The translations under genes were made by a program, and so were the position numbers. Below the pieces are notes generated by a model that worked only from the letters and a program-made list of their open reading frames with translations, did not search any database and was not told the DNA's origin. A stretch of DNA of 41,410 bases from NCBI GenBank assembly GCA_041588495.1, contig JBFGWM010000001.1, positions 1 to 41,410 on the forward strand. The letters are read 5' to 3'. The DNA comes from JBFGWM01 sp041588495. GTDB taxonomy: Bacteria; Pseudomonadota; Gammaproteobacteria; Pseudomonadales; JBFGWM01. Below, piece after piece: positions 14,784 to 23,381 of this stretch; position 1 is the stretch's first letter; every line of letters begins with the position of its first letter.

Positions 14784-15971
14784 ATGGACTGGATAAATGG
14801 ATTGCTGGGATTCAGCTGGTGGCAGGTGTTACTGGCGGCGCTGGTTCTGACCCACATCACCATCGTCAGCGTGACGGTCTACCTGCACCGCCATTCGGCG
14901 CACCGCTCCCTGGAGCTGCATCCGGGCTTGAGTCACTTTTTCCGCTTCTGGTTGTGGATGACCACCGGGATGAACACCCGTGAGTGGACCGCCATCCACC
15001 GCAAGCACCACGCCCGTTGCGACACCGAGGAGGATCCCCACAGCCCGGTGGTTCTCGGGCTCAAGGAGGTCCTGCTGCGCGGCACCGAGCTATACCAGGC
15101 GGAATCCCGCAACCAGGAAACCCTGGAGAAATTCGGGCAGGGAACGCCGGATGATTTCATGGAGCGACATTTCTATACCGGGCGTCCCAATCTCGGCATC
15201 GCGCTGATGGCGGTGATCGACCTGCTCCTGTTCGGGCCCCTGGGCGCCACGGTCTGGGCGCTGCAGATGGCATGGATTCCGGTTTTCGCCGCCGGGGTCG
15301 TGAACGGCATCGGGCACTACTGGGGCTACCGCAACTTCGAATGTCGCGATGCGGCCACCAATATCGTCCCCTGGGGCATCCTGATCGGGGGCGAGGAACT
15401 GCACAACAACCACCACACCTATCCGAACTCGGCGCGCCTGGCGTTCCGCAAGTGGGAGGTGGACCTCGGCTGGCAGTACATCCGCCTGTTCAGCTGGCTG
15501 GGCCTGGCGCAGGTACGTTATGCCGGACCGATCGCCTACCAGGTGGAGGGCAAGGACAAGCTGGACAGCGACACCCTGCTGGCGGTCATCAACAACCGCT
15601 TCCAGATTCTCGCCCAGTACCGGCGCGATGTGCTTGGCCCCGTGCTCGGCGAGGAACTGCGCAAGCTGGACCGCTCGGCGCGGAAAATGTTCCGCCGCGC
15701 GCAGTCCCTGCTGTCACGGGAGCAGACCCTGATCGACGGGGAAGGCGAACAACGAATCCGCAGCATGCTGGAACAAAGCCAGACCCTGAAAGTGATCTAC
15801 GAGAAACGCCTCGCGCTGCAGGCGATCTGGCAACGGACCTCGGCCAGCAATGCGGAGAAACTTGCCGCCCTGCGGGAATGGTGCGGCCAGGCCGAGGCCA
15901 GCGGCATCCAGGCCCTCCAGGAATTCGCACGCCAGCTGAAGAGTTACTCGTTGCAACCGCAGCCGGCCTGA
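14784..15971 (+). CDS. Membrane fatty-acid (acyl-CoA/acyl-lipid) desaturase
   Basis: A di-iron integral-membrane desaturase of 395 residues that introduces a cis double bond into acyl chains. The three histidine boxes are HRHSAH (35-40), HRKHH (72-76) and HNNHH (207-211), embedded in four or so hydrophobic helices. After about residue 260 comes a highly charged helical tail of about 130 residues without membrane segments. The ATG at 14784 is supported by GAGAGGA (14772-14778, 5-base spacing); a GTG at 14763 is less likely. A -10-like CATAAT sits at 14707-14712. A strong terminator follows. Confidence 0.9.
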   Translation: MDWINGLLGFSWWQVLLAALVLTHITIVSVTVYLHRHSAHRSLELHPGLSHFFRFWLWMTTGMNTREWTAIHRKHHARCDTEEDPHSPVVLGLKEVLLRGTELYQAESRNQETLEKFGQGTPDDFMERHFYTGRPNLGIALMAVIDLLLFGPLGATVWALQMAWIPVFAAGVVNGIGHYWGYRNFECRDAATNIVPWGILIGGEELHNNHHTYPNSARLAFRKWEVDLGWQYIRLFSWLGLAQVRYAGPIAYQVEGKDKLDSDTLLAVINNRFQILAQYRRDVLGPVLGEELRKLDRSARKMFRRAQSLLSREQTLIDGEGEQRIRSMLEQSQTLKVIYEKRLALQAIWQRTSASNAEKLAALREWCGQAEASGIQALQEFARQLKSYSLQPQPA

Positions 15972-15987
15972 GCTCTCCGGCGACCAC

Positions 15988-16018
15988 AAAAAAGCCCGGC
16001 AGTTTGCCGGGCTTTTTT
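15988..16018. terminator. Bidirectional intrinsic terminator (desaturase / rpmG)
   Basis: Stem AGCCCGGCA / TGCCGGGCT around a three-base loop, flanked by A-run on the left and T-run on the right. It therefore works on both strands: for the desaturase rightward and for rpmB-rpmG leftward. Confidence 0.93.
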
Positions 16019-16089
16019 ATTGGCCGAATCTTGTAAGGTACCTCTGCACGTGCTCCCGTCAGTCCGGTCGCAAACGATGCAGGAAACGC

Positions 16090-16245
16090 TTACTTGATCT
16101 TCGATTCCTTGTAGGGAACGTGCTTCCGGACCACCGGGTCGTACTTCTTGATTTCCATCTTTTCCGGCATGGTCCGCTTGTTCTTGGTGGTCGTGTAATA
16201 GTGGCCGGTACCGGCGGAAGACACGAGCTTGATCTTGTCACGCAT
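16090..16245 (-). CDS. rpmG: 50S ribosomal protein L33
   Basis: 51 residues starting MRDKIKLVSSAGTGHYYTT and ending VPYKESKIK. Length and sequence are typical of proteobacterial L33. It is the cysteine-free (zinc-independent) form: no CxxC motif is present. It lies 30 bases downstream of rpmB in the same operon and ends before a bidirectional terminator. Confidence 0.96.
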   Translation of the reverse strand: MRDKIKLVSSAGTGHYYTTTKNKRTMPEKMEIKKYDPVVRKHVPYKESKIK

Positions 16246-16275
16246 GATTGGCAATCCTCTCCAGTAAACCGGCGC

Positions 16276-16512
16276 TCAGACTTTCTCGCCGCGCGCGCGC
16301 AACTCGGCGAGCACGGCGTCGATGCCACGCTTGTCGATGACCCGCATGCCCTTGGCGCTGATCCGCAGGCGCACGAACCGCTTCTCGCTTTCGACCCAGA
16401 AGCGGTGGTACTGCAGGTTGGGCATGAAGCGACGGCGCGTCTTGTTGTGCGCGTGGGAGACGTTGTTCCCGGACATCGGCCGCTTGCCGGTGACCTGGCA
16501 TACTTTCGACAT
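16276..16512 (-). CDS. rpmB: 50S ribosomal protein L28
   Basis: 78 residues, the same length as E. coli L28. It begins MSKVCQVTGKRPMSGNNVSH and includes NKTRRRFMPNLQYHRFW. It is the first gene of the rpmB-rpmG operon, preceded by a strong sigma70-type promoter at 16579-16607. Confidence 0.96.
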   Translation of the reverse strand: MSKVCQVTGKRPMSGNNVSHAHNKTRRRFMPNLQYHRFWVESEKRFVRLRISAKGMRVIDKRGIDAVLAELRARGEKV

Positions 16513-16578
16513 GACGAAATTCCTTGCTGGCGTTCCTGGGAGCCCTTGCGGGGGCTGGTCCCGAAAAAAAGAGCGCGA

Positions 16579-16607
16579 TTTATACCAGAACCCGCCCCCC
16601 TGTGCAA
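16579..16607 (-). promoter_or_regulatory. Sigma70-type promoter of rpmB-rpmG
   Basis: Read leftward: -35 TTGCAC (16602-16607), exact 17-base spacer, -10 TATAAA (16579-16584), ending about 65 bases before the rpmB start. It is the best promoter match in the window and suits a ribosomal-protein operon. The leader also contains a short inverted repeat (AGCCC...GGGCT) of unknown meaning. Confidence 0.75.
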
Positions 16608-16616
16608 GAAGTGGGC

Positions 16617-17291
16617 TCAGATCCATCCCCGCCGGGCGAAGGAAACCACGCGCCCGCGGCCCACCACCACGTGGTCCAGCACCCGCACGTCCACCAGCGC
16701 CAGCGCGTCCACGAGGCGCCGGGTGATGTGGCGGTCCGCCGCGCTGGGCTCGGGCACCCCGGAAGGGTGGTTATGGGCGAGAATCACCGCGCCGGCATTA
16801 TGGTACAGGGTCCGCTTGACCACCTCTCGCGGGTAAACACTGGCCCCGTCGAGCGTGCCCCGGAAAAGTTCCTCGCAGGCGACAACCCGGTGCTGGGCAT
16901 CGAGGAACAGGCAGCAGAAAACCTCGTGGGGGCGATCGTGAAGACAGGACTGCAGGTAGCGCTCGGCCTGGGCAGGCGAGGACAGCGGTTCGGAACCCGT
17001 GAACTCCTCGTAGAGGTGCCTGCGGGCCAACTCAAGCCCGGCCTGGAGCAGGGCGTAGCGGGCCCGCCCCAGGCCCGGCCGCGCACAAAAGTCGCCCGGA
17101 CCGGCGCCCAGCAGACCCCGCAATCCGCCGAAATCCGCCAGGGTTGTTCGCGCAAGCTCCACCGCGTCCATGCCTTTCACACCGGTACCCAGGAACAACG
17201 CCACGAGCTCGGCGTCCGACAATATCCCGGCACCCTGCGCCAACAGTTTCTCCCGCGGCCGCTCGGCCACGGGCCAGTCACATATCGCCAT
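16617..17291 (-). CDS. radC: RadC/JAB-domain protein
   Basis: A 224-residue RadC family protein with an N-terminal helix-hairpin-helix-like region (about 1-85) and a C-terminal JAMM/MPN+ domain. The zinc motif is intact as HNHPSGVPEPSAAD, with an upstream Glu in CEELFRG. The cellular role remains unclear even in E. coli, where the early DNA-repair assignment was questioned. It is divergent from coaBC, the same arrangement as in E. coli and Pseudomonas. Confidence 0.93.
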   Translation of the reverse strand: MAICDWPVAERPREKLLAQGAGILSDAELVALFLGTGVKGMDAVELARTTLADFGGLRGLLGAGPGDFCARPGLGRARYALLQAGLELARRHLYEEFTGSEPLSSPAQAERYLQSCLHDRPHEVFCCLFLDAQHRVVACEELFRGTLDGASVYPREVVKRTLYHNAGAVILAHNHPSGVPEPSAADRHITRRLVDALALVDVRVLDHVVVGRGRVVSFARRGWI

Positions 17292-17418
17292 GTTACCTCC
17301 CTGTAAGCATGTCGATCCTGGTTCCCGCCACGCTCCGCCACGTCGGTTCCACTGGGTTCCGTTGCGGTGGTATCTTTAGCGGCGGCGCGACCTTGCGTCG
17401 CGCGCAGCGGCGAATCCT

Positions 17419-18630
17419 ATGCAAAGGCTCACCAACAAGCAAATCCTGCTCGGCATCACCGGGGGCATCGCCGCCTACAAGTGCGGCGAGCTGGTCCGTC
17501 GCCTGCGCGATCATGGCGCGGAAGTTCGCGTGGCGATGACCCCGGCGGCCACTGAATTCATCACACCACTGACCATGCAGGCCCTCTCCGGGCACCCCGT
17601 CCATACCGACCTCGTGGATGTCGCGGCGGAGGCCGGCATGGGACATATCGAGCTGGCGCGCTGGGCCGACCTGGTGGTCGTCGCGCCGGCGAGCGCTGAC
17701 TTCCTGGCGCGCCTGGCCGCCGGCCAGGCGGATGATCTGCTCGCCGCCGTGTGCCTCGCCACCGCGGCGCCCGTCGCCGTGGCTCCGGCCATGAACCAGA
17801 TGATGTGGCAGGATCGCCGCACCCAGGACAACCTGGCGCGAATCGCCGAACTCGGGTACCCGGTCTGGGGCCCGGCCGAAGGCGCCCAGGCCTGCGGGGA
17901 AACCGGGCCGGGCCGCATGCTCGAGCCCGGCGACCTGCTCGGCCACATCGCTGCGATGTTCGAAAGCCGGGTACTCGACGGCCGCCACGTGGTGATCACC
18001 GCCGGGCCGACCCGGGAGAAAATCGACCCGGTGCGCTACGTGAGCAATTACAGCTCCGGCAAGATGGGTTTCGCGCTCGCCGAGGCCGCGGTCGCCGCCG
18101 GCGCCCGGGTGACCCTGGTGAGCGGCCCGGTCAACCTGGACACACCGCCCCGCGTGCAGCGGGTCGATGTCGAGAGCGCCGGGGAAATGCTGGATGCCGT
18201 GATGGACGTGGTCCGGGGCGCCGACGTGTTCATCTCCGCGGCCGCCGTGGCCGATTACCGTCCGCGCGAGGCAGCGCCCCAGAAATTGAAAAAGACCGGC
18301 GTCAGCATGGTCATCGAACTCGAGCGCAACCGGGATATCCTCGCCGAGGTCGCCGCCGGCCCGGAGGCGCCTTTTTGCGTGGGGTTTGCCGCAGAGTCCA
18401 CCGCACTCGAAAAGCATGCCCTGGAAAAGCTGCGGACCAAGAAACTCGACCTGATCGTGGCCAACGACATCACCCGGCCCGACACGGGCTTCGAAAGTGA
18501 CCACAACGCCGTCACCATCCTCTACCCCGATGGCCGGCAGAAACCGCTGGGCCAGGCGACCAAGTTCCGCATCGCCCAGCAGATCATTGAACTCATCGCT
18601 CCCGAACTCGAGGACATACCCCATGCATAA
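17419..18630 (+). CDS. coaBC: Bifunctional phosphopantothenoylcysteine decarboxylase / phosphopantothenate-cysteine ligase
   Basis: Two consecutive steps of CoA synthesis in one 403-residue protein. The N-terminal FMN-dependent CoaC half shows LLGITGGIAAYK, the active-site His in GHIELARWADLVVVAPAS and the PAMN clamp motif. The C-terminal CoaB half has VITAGPTREKIDPVRY, SNYSSGKMG and AAVADYRP...KLKK. Its last 8 bases overlap the dut start, so dut is translationally coupled. Together with coaD at 8848 the window holds the last-but-one steps of the CoA pathway. Confidence 0.96.
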   Translation: MQRLTNKQILLGITGGIAAYKCGELVRRLRDHGAEVRVAMTPAATEFITPLTMQALSGHPVHTDLVDVAAEAGMGHIELARWADLVVVAPASADFLARLAAGQADDLLAAVCLATAAPVAVAPAMNQMMWQDRRTQDNLARIAELGYPVWGPAEGAQACGETGPGRMLEPGDLLGHIAAMFESRVLDGRHVVITAGPTREKIDPVRYVSNYSSGKMGFALAEAAVAAGARVTLVSGPVNLDTPPRVQRVDVESAGEMLDAVMDVVRGADVFISAAAVADYRPREAAPQKLKKTGVSMVIELERNRDILAEVAAGPEAPFCVGFAAESTALEKHALEKLRTKKLDLIVANDITRPDTGFESDHNAVTILYPDGRQKPLGQATKFRIAQQIIELIAPELEDIPHA

Positions 18631-19078
18631 ACTGGCCGTCAGAATTCTCCGCGACCAGGTCGGCACCCGGATACCGATGCCGCATTACGCGACCACGGGC
18701 TCCGCGGGGATGGACCTCAGGGCCTGCCTCGACGAACCCCTGTGCCTCGAGCCCGGGGCGTCGGAACTGGTGCCCACGGGGCTCGCGGTCCACATCGCGG
18801 ACCCGGGCCTGGCCGGCATGATCCTCCCACGCTCGGGGCTGGGGCACCGTCACGGTATCGTGCTCGGAAACCTGGTGGGACTGATTGATTCGGACTACCA
18901 GGGCGAGCTGATGATTTCAGCCTGGAACCGCGGCAGCAGCGCGTTCACCATCGAACCGGGAGAGCGGCTCGCTCAGTTTGTCCTGGTACCGGTGGTACAG
19001 GCCGACCTGGAGATCGTCGACGAATTCACGGACAGTGAACGGGGCAGCGGCGGCTTCGGCCATTCGGGCCGTCACTGA
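18623..19078 (+). CDS. dut: Deoxyuridine 5'-triphosphate nucleotidohydrolase
   Basis: Trimeric dUTPase that hydrolyses dUTP to dUMP, keeping uracil out of DNA and feeding dTMP synthesis. All five motifs are present in its 151 residues: GSAGMDLRA, PRSGLGHRHG, GLIDSDYQGELM, RLAQFVLVP and the C-terminal RGSGGFGHSG. The ATG at 18623 lies within the end of coaBC. Synteny coaBC-dut-algC matches Pseudomonas. Confidence 0.96.
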   Translation: MHKLAVRILRDQVGTRIPMPHYATTGSAGMDLRACLDEPLCLEPGASELVPTGLAVHIADPGLAGMILPRSGLGHRHGIVLGNLVGLIDSDYQGELMISAWNRGSSAFTIEPGERLAQFVLVPVVQADLEIVDEFTDSERGSGGFGHSGRH

Positions 19079-19138
19079 GGCATTTCACGTTGCCGGCAAG
19101 GCCGGGTTCGGCAATCGCCGCGACTGGCGACGGCTAAC

Positions 19139-19144
19139 TATAAT
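19139..19144 (+). promoter_or_regulatory. Perfect -10 hexamer upstream of algC
   Basis: TATAAT 35 bases before the algC GTG. No convincing -35 is found at 16-18 bases upstream, so use of this promoter may depend on an activator. It may mark an algC promoter separate from coaBC-dut. Confidence 0.4.
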
Positions 19145-19179
19145 AGAATTTTCGACACCGGTGCGATCGGGGAAATTCC

Positions 19180-21765
19180 GTGGCCAAGTCAAAAGGTTCC
19201 AAGAACCAGCAAAACGTCATGAACTTCGCGATGATTGCCGTCGCCGGCACCGCGGTGGGCATTGCCGCGATCGCCGTGGTGTTGAACACGTTGTCTTTCA
19301 GCCAGGCCGGGGACAACCTGCGTGAACTGCTGGCACGGAACTACCTGAACCAGTACGCCGGTGTGATCGACAGCCAGTTCCAGCAGGTGCAGTCGCGGGT
19401 CGAGTATGCGGCAACCACCACTGGCCTCGACCAGTTACTACAGGCGGGGAACGAGAGCGCGCTGGAGGCAGGGGAGCGCTCCCTGCGGCGGGGCTTCCCG
19501 GAGGCAGAGCGCCTGATGCTCATCCCCAAGGGCTCGGCCGACAGCGCCAAGGCAACCCAGGGCGTGCTCGGGTTCGCCGATCTCGACATGGTGCGCCAGG
19601 CAGAGAATGGCATCGCGGTCCCCGCGGAAATCCGCAAGCGTGATGAAACGCCCCTGCTGCACCTGGTAAGGCCGGTACAGAGCGGTGAGGCCGGTCCGAT
19701 TCGGGGGGTGTTGCTGGTCAGCCTGGACACCGGCGTAATCAGCAATGCCCTGCAGGCCTTCGACGCCGGTGCAGGCGTCATGCAGCTCGTGCAGCGATTC
19801 AAGGACGGCGGGCGCTCGGTGGCGGCGCTCGAGTACGGACACGAGGCGGACCGGAGTGCCGCGATCATCGACAAGGCCCTCAGCAATCCGAACTGGACCG
19901 TTCAGTTCCAACCGTCCCGGCGGCTCACCGAGCACCAGCTCGTGGCCCGTCCCGCGTTCTGGGGCGTTATCGGTGTTGGCGCCCTCGTCGCGCTGCTGAG
20001 CATCGGTGCGGCTTTCTTCCTGCTGCGGCGCACCCTTGTCGCCGACGCGAAGGCCCTGCTCGCACTGCTTTCCTCGGGTGGCAAGTCCGAAAATGCGGGT
20101 AACCGGATCGCCCTGGCGCCGCTTCGCGAAATCGCCGGTGCGGTTTCACAGGGCTCCCGCAAGGCGCGCACCAAGCCGGGCCCGGGTCAGCCGGACGCCG
20201 CAGCGGCGGCTGCGGCCGCGGCAGCAGCCCAGGCAGCGCCTCGTGAAGCCGAAGCCGCGCCCCAGGGCGATGCGGATTCCGATGACGGCGCCTCGCCCAT
20301 CTTCCAGGATGTATCCATCCTCGATGAGCTCGAGGACGAGGATTCCGACGAAGAGGACCCGGAGGAGGCCGGCGACACGCATATCCGGGGCCCGACCCTT
20401 CCGGCGGGCATTTTCCGTGCCTATGACATTCGCGGCATCGTCGGCGAAGAGCTGAACGAGGAATCGGCCTACTACATCGGGATGGCCATTGGCAGTGAGG
20501 CCAAGGAGCGCGGCGAACAAACGGTTGCCGTGTGCAAGGATGCACGCCTGTCGGGCCCCATGTTGTCCCAGTCCCTGATTCGGGGGTTGGCCGACAGCGG
20601 ACGCTCGGTCATCGACATCGGCACGGCCACCACGCCGGTGCTTTATTTCGCGACCCAGACCACGGGAGCGACCTCCGGGGTCATGGTCACCGGGAGTCAT
20701 AATCCGCCCAACTACAACGGCTTCAAAATCGTTCTCGCCGGCAATGCGCTCGCTGACCGGGAGATTACCGCCCTGTACGACAGGATCACCAGCGGCGGGC
20801 TGGTCAAGGGCGAGGGAGAGATCACCGACACCAGCGTGACCGAAGACTACATGGCCAGGATTTGCGAGGACATCGCCCTGGCGCGCGCACTCAAGGTGGT
20901 GGTCGACTGCGGGAACGGGGTCGCTGGCGCGATCGCGCCCGCGCTTTTCGAACGGCTGGGGTGCGATGTCATTCCCCTCTACTGTGAGCCGGACGGAAAC
21001 TTTCCCAATCACCACCCGGACCCGAGCAAACCGGAGAACCTCAAAGATCTTATCGCGCGGGTGCAGGCCGAGGGCGCCGATATCGGGCTCGCGTTCGATG
21101 GCGATGGTGACCGCATCGGCGTCGTCACCAATGCCGGCAATGTCATATGGCCGGATCGTCTGCTGATGTTGTTCGCCAAGGACATCGTGACCCGCAACCC
21201 CGGTGCGGACGTGATTTTCGACGTCAAATGTACCCGTCACCTGGGCCGACTGATCAGCAACTACGGCGGACGCCCCACCATGTGGAAGACCGGCCACTCC
21301 CTGATCAAGGCCAAGATGCGCGAGACCGGCGCACTGCTCGGCGGCGAGATGAGCGGGCACGTCTTTTTCAAGGAACGCTGGTTCGGTTTCGACGATGGAA
21401 TCTACGCCGCCGCACGGCTGCTTGAACTCCTCAGCATGGAGGAGCGCGATGCGGAAAGCATTTTCGGCGCGTTCCCGGTAAGCCTGAGTACCCCGGAGAT
21501 CAACGTCCACGTTCCCGACGACGAGAAATTCGCGCTGATCAAGCGCCTCTGTGCGGAGGGGCAGTTCGGCGACGGCAAGATCAGCAATATCGACGGCGTT
21601 CGCGTCGACTACCCGGGCGGCTGGGGCCTCATCCGGGCCTCGAACACGACCCCCAACCTGGTGTTGCGCTTCGAGGCCAACACCGAGGAAGAACTGGAAC
21701 GCCTGAAGACCCTGTTCCGTGACCAGTTACTGGCCATGGACGGTTCCATCGAGGCCACGTTCTGA
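19180..21765 (+). CDS. algC: Membrane-anchored phosphomannomutase/phosphoglucomutase (AlgC type)
   Basis: Interconverts mannose- or glucose-6-P and -1-P for polysaccharide and LPS precursors. It has 861 residues. Residues about 408-861 form the complete four-domain enzyme: phosphoserine loop TGSHNPPNYNGFK (Ser506), metal loop DGDGDR, sugar loop GEMSGH, and the C-terminal RASNTTP phosphate-binding motif. In front lie a transmembrane helix (about 15-36), a putative periplasmic domain of about 220 residues, a second helix (about 258-281), an Ala-rich stretch (near 340-355) and an acidic linker. The start is GTG at 19180 with GGGGA upstream. The long form also seems present at the Pseudomonas algC locus. 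Downstream argB follows after 25 bases. Confidence 0.92.
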   Translation: MAKSKGSKNQQNVMNFAMIAVAGTAVGIAAIAVVLNTLSFSQAGDNLRELLARNYLNQYAGVIDSQFQQVQSRVEYAATTTGLDQLLQAGNESALEAGERSLRRGFPEAERLMLIPKGSADSAKATQGVLGFADLDMVRQAENGIAVPAEIRKRDETPLLHLVRPVQSGEAGPIRGVLLVSLDTGVISNALQAFDAGAGVMQLVQRFKDGGRSVAALEYGHEADRSAAIIDKALSNPNWTVQFQPSRRLTEHQLVARPAFWGVIGVGALVALLSIGAAFFLLRRTLVADAKALLALLSSGGKSENAGNRIALAPLREIAGAVSQGSRKARTKPGPGQPDAAAAAAAAAAAQAAPREAEAAPQGDADSDDGASPIFQDVSILDELEDEDSDEEDPEEAGDTHIRGPTLPAGIFRAYDIRGIVGEELNEESAYYIGMAIGSEAKERGEQTVAVCKDARLSGPMLSQSLIRGLADSGRSVIDIGTATTPVLYFATQTTGATSGVMVTGSHNPPNYNGFKIVLAGNALADREITALYDRITSGGLVKGEGEITDTSVTEDYMARICEDIALARALKVVVDCGNGVAGAIAPALFERLGCDVIPLYCEPDGNFPNHHPDPSKPENLKDLIARVQAEGADIGLAFDGDGDRIGVVTNAGNVIWPDRLLMLFAKDIVTRNPGADVIFDVKCTRHLGRLISNYGGRPTMWKTGHSLIKAKMRETGALLGGEMSGHVFFKERWFGFDDGIYAAARLLELLSMEERDAESIFGAFPVSLSTPEINVHVPDDEKFALIKRLCAEGQFGDGKISNIDGVRVDYPGGWGLIRASNTTPNLVLRFEANTEEELERLKTLFRDQLLAMDGSIEATF

Positions 21766-21790
21766 CCAGTAGAGCCGCCAGGGAGGCACT

Positions 21791-22690
21791 ATGGCCCTGA
21801 ACCGCGACGAGGCGGGGCAGATCGCGCGGGTACTCACCGAGGCCCTGCCCTACATCCAGAAATTCACCGGGCGCATCATTGTCGTGAAGTACGGCGGACA
21901 CGCCATGGTGGACGACAAGCTCAAGGCGAGCTTCGCCCGCGACATCATCCTCATGCGGCTGGTCGGCATGAAACCCGTGGTGGTTCACGGTGGTGGGCCG
22001 CAGATCGGCAGCCTGCTGCAGAAACTGGGCATCGAGTCCCGCTTCGTGGACGGCATGCGGGTGACCGACAGCGACACCATGGATGTCGTGCAGATGGTGC
22101 TCGGCGGTCTGGTGAACAAGGATATTGTCAGCCTGATCAACCACAACGGCGGGCGTGCCTTCGGCCTCACCGGCAAGGATGGCGACCTGATCCGGGCGCG
22201 TCGACTACAGGTGAGCCGCAAGGTTCCGGAAGTGGAGGCCCCTGAGATTATCGATATCGGCCACGTCGGCGAGGTCGAGGCGATCAAGACCGATATCGTG
22301 GACATGCTCCTGGAGGGCAATTTCACCCCCGTCATCGCGCCCATCGGTGTGGGTACGGACGGACACAGCTACAACATCAATGCGGACCTGGTCGCGGGTC
22401 GCCTCGCCGAGGTGCTCGGTGCCGAGAAGCTGATCCTGCTGACCGACATCGACGGCGTGCGCAACCGCGAGGGCGAGGTGCTCACCGGCCTGTCCACTGC
22501 CGACGTGGATGCCTACGTCGAGGACGGCACCATCGCCGGCGGCATGCTGCCCAAGGTCCGCGCCGCGACCGGCGCAGTTTCCCGTGGCGTGAACAGCGCA
22601 CACATCATCGACGGTCGGGTTCCCCACGCGGTCCTGCTGGAAGTCTTCACCGATCGCGGCATCGGCACGCTGATCAGCAACGGCGACTGA
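21791..22690 (+). CDS. argB: Acetylglutamate kinase
   Basis: Second step of arginine biosynthesis: N-acetyl-L-glutamate plus ATP gives the 5-phosphate. The 299 residues carry the amino-acid kinase motifs VKYGGHAM, VVHGGGPQI, NKDIVSLIN, NADLVAGRLA and GGMLPKVRAA. An N-terminal helix precedes the catalytic core (RDEAGQIARVLTEALPYIQKF), the feature typical of hexameric, arginine-inhibited enzymes, so feedback control is likely (inference). It is preceded by GGGAGG at 21780-21785. A short GC inverted repeat (22701-22713) follows without a T-run. Confidence 0.96.
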   Translation: MALNRDEAGQIARVLTEALPYIQKFTGRIIVVKYGGHAMVDDKLKASFARDIILMRLVGMKPVVVHGGGPQIGSLLQKLGIESRFVDGMRVTDSDTMDVVQMVLGGLVNKDIVSLINHNGGRAFGLTGKDGDLIRARRLQVSRKVPEVEAPEIIDIGHVGEVEAIKTDIVDMLLEGNFTPVIAPIGVGTDGHSYNINADLVAGRLAEVLGAEKLILLTDIDGVRNREGEVLTGLSTADVDAYVEDGTIAGGMLPKVRAATGAVSRGVNSAHIIDGRVPHAVLLEVFTDRGIGTLISNGD

Positions 22691-22723
22691 ACCGACCTCC
22701 GGGGCACTGCCCCACGCACCCTA

Positions 22724-22752
22724 TTGCCTGCCCCGGTTGAACTGGATACGAT
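22724..22752 (+). promoter_or_regulatory. Candidate sigma70 promoter of slmA
   Basis: TTGCCT (22724-22729), 17-base spacer, TACGAT (22747-22752), about 32 bases before the slmA ATG. It matches consensus at four of six positions in each box, which is moderate support. Confidence 0.45.
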
Positions 22753-22784
22753 GAGAGCGGACTCTGCCCGAGGATCGTCGACGC

Positions 22785-23381
22785 ATGGAAACCGCGCACA
22801 AGATTTCCCGACGTGAACAGATTCTCCAGTCCCTGGCCGAAATGCTTGAACAGGCGCCAGGCGAGCGCATCACCACCTCGGGCCTGGCGCGTCAGGTCGG
22901 AGTCTCCGAGGCGGCCCTGTACCGCCACTTTCCCAGCAAGGCCAAGATGTTCGAGGGACTGATCCAGTTCATCGAGGATTCGGTGTTTTCGCGAATCAGC
23001 CGCATTCTCACCGAGGAAACCGGCGCCGTGGCCCGCAGCGAGAAGATCATCACCCTGCTGCTCGCCTTCGCCGAGCGCAACCCGGGTATTTCCCGCATCC
23101 TGGCCGGGGACGCTCTGGCGGGGGAAACCGAGCGCTTGCGCTCCCGGGTCCTGCAGTTTTTCGACCGCCTGGAAACCCAGTTGCGCCAGGTTTTGAGAGA
23201 AGCCGAGGTGCGGGAAGGGCTGCAACCGGTAATGCCGGTGACGGCGGCGGCCAACCTGCTGCTGGCGGTCGCCAATGGCCACATCAGCCAGTTCGTGCGT
23301 AGCGGGTTCAGAGCGAAGCCGACAGAGTACTGGGAGGAGCAACGCGCCTACCTGGTCGGCCGTCTATTCCGACCCGTCTGA
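22785..23381 (+). CDS. slmA: Nucleoid occlusion factor SlmA (TetR family)
   Basis: DNA-binding protein that blocks FtsZ-ring assembly over the nucleoid. It has 198 residues. The helix-turn-helix is TTSGLARQVGVSEAALYRHFPSK in the N-terminal third, and the remaining helical domain has the SlmA-like length and the ending VANGHISQFVRSGF. Assignment over a generic TetR regulator rests on this similarity and on the conserved dut/argB neighbourhood. Its last 18 bases overlap, on the opposite strand, the 3' end of the DUF4124 gene. Confidence 0.9.
   Translation: METAHKISRREQILQSLAEMLEQAPGERITTSGLARQVGVSEAALYRHFPSKAKMFEGLIQFIEDSVFSRISRILTEETGAVARSEKIITLLLAFAERNPGISRILAGDALAGETERLRSRVLQFFDRLETQLRQVLREAEVREGLQPVMPVTAAANLLLAVANGHISQFVRSGFRAKPTEYWEEQRAYLVGRLFRPV

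Noticed and set aside
20197..20235. Ala-rich GCG/GCA repeat in algC as a microsatellite
   Set aside because: Codons are mixed and the frame is intact; it reads as a flexible linker rather than an unstable repeat.
22701..22713. Possible terminator after argB
   Set aside because: Five-base GC stem with three-base loop but no following T-run; too weak to call.
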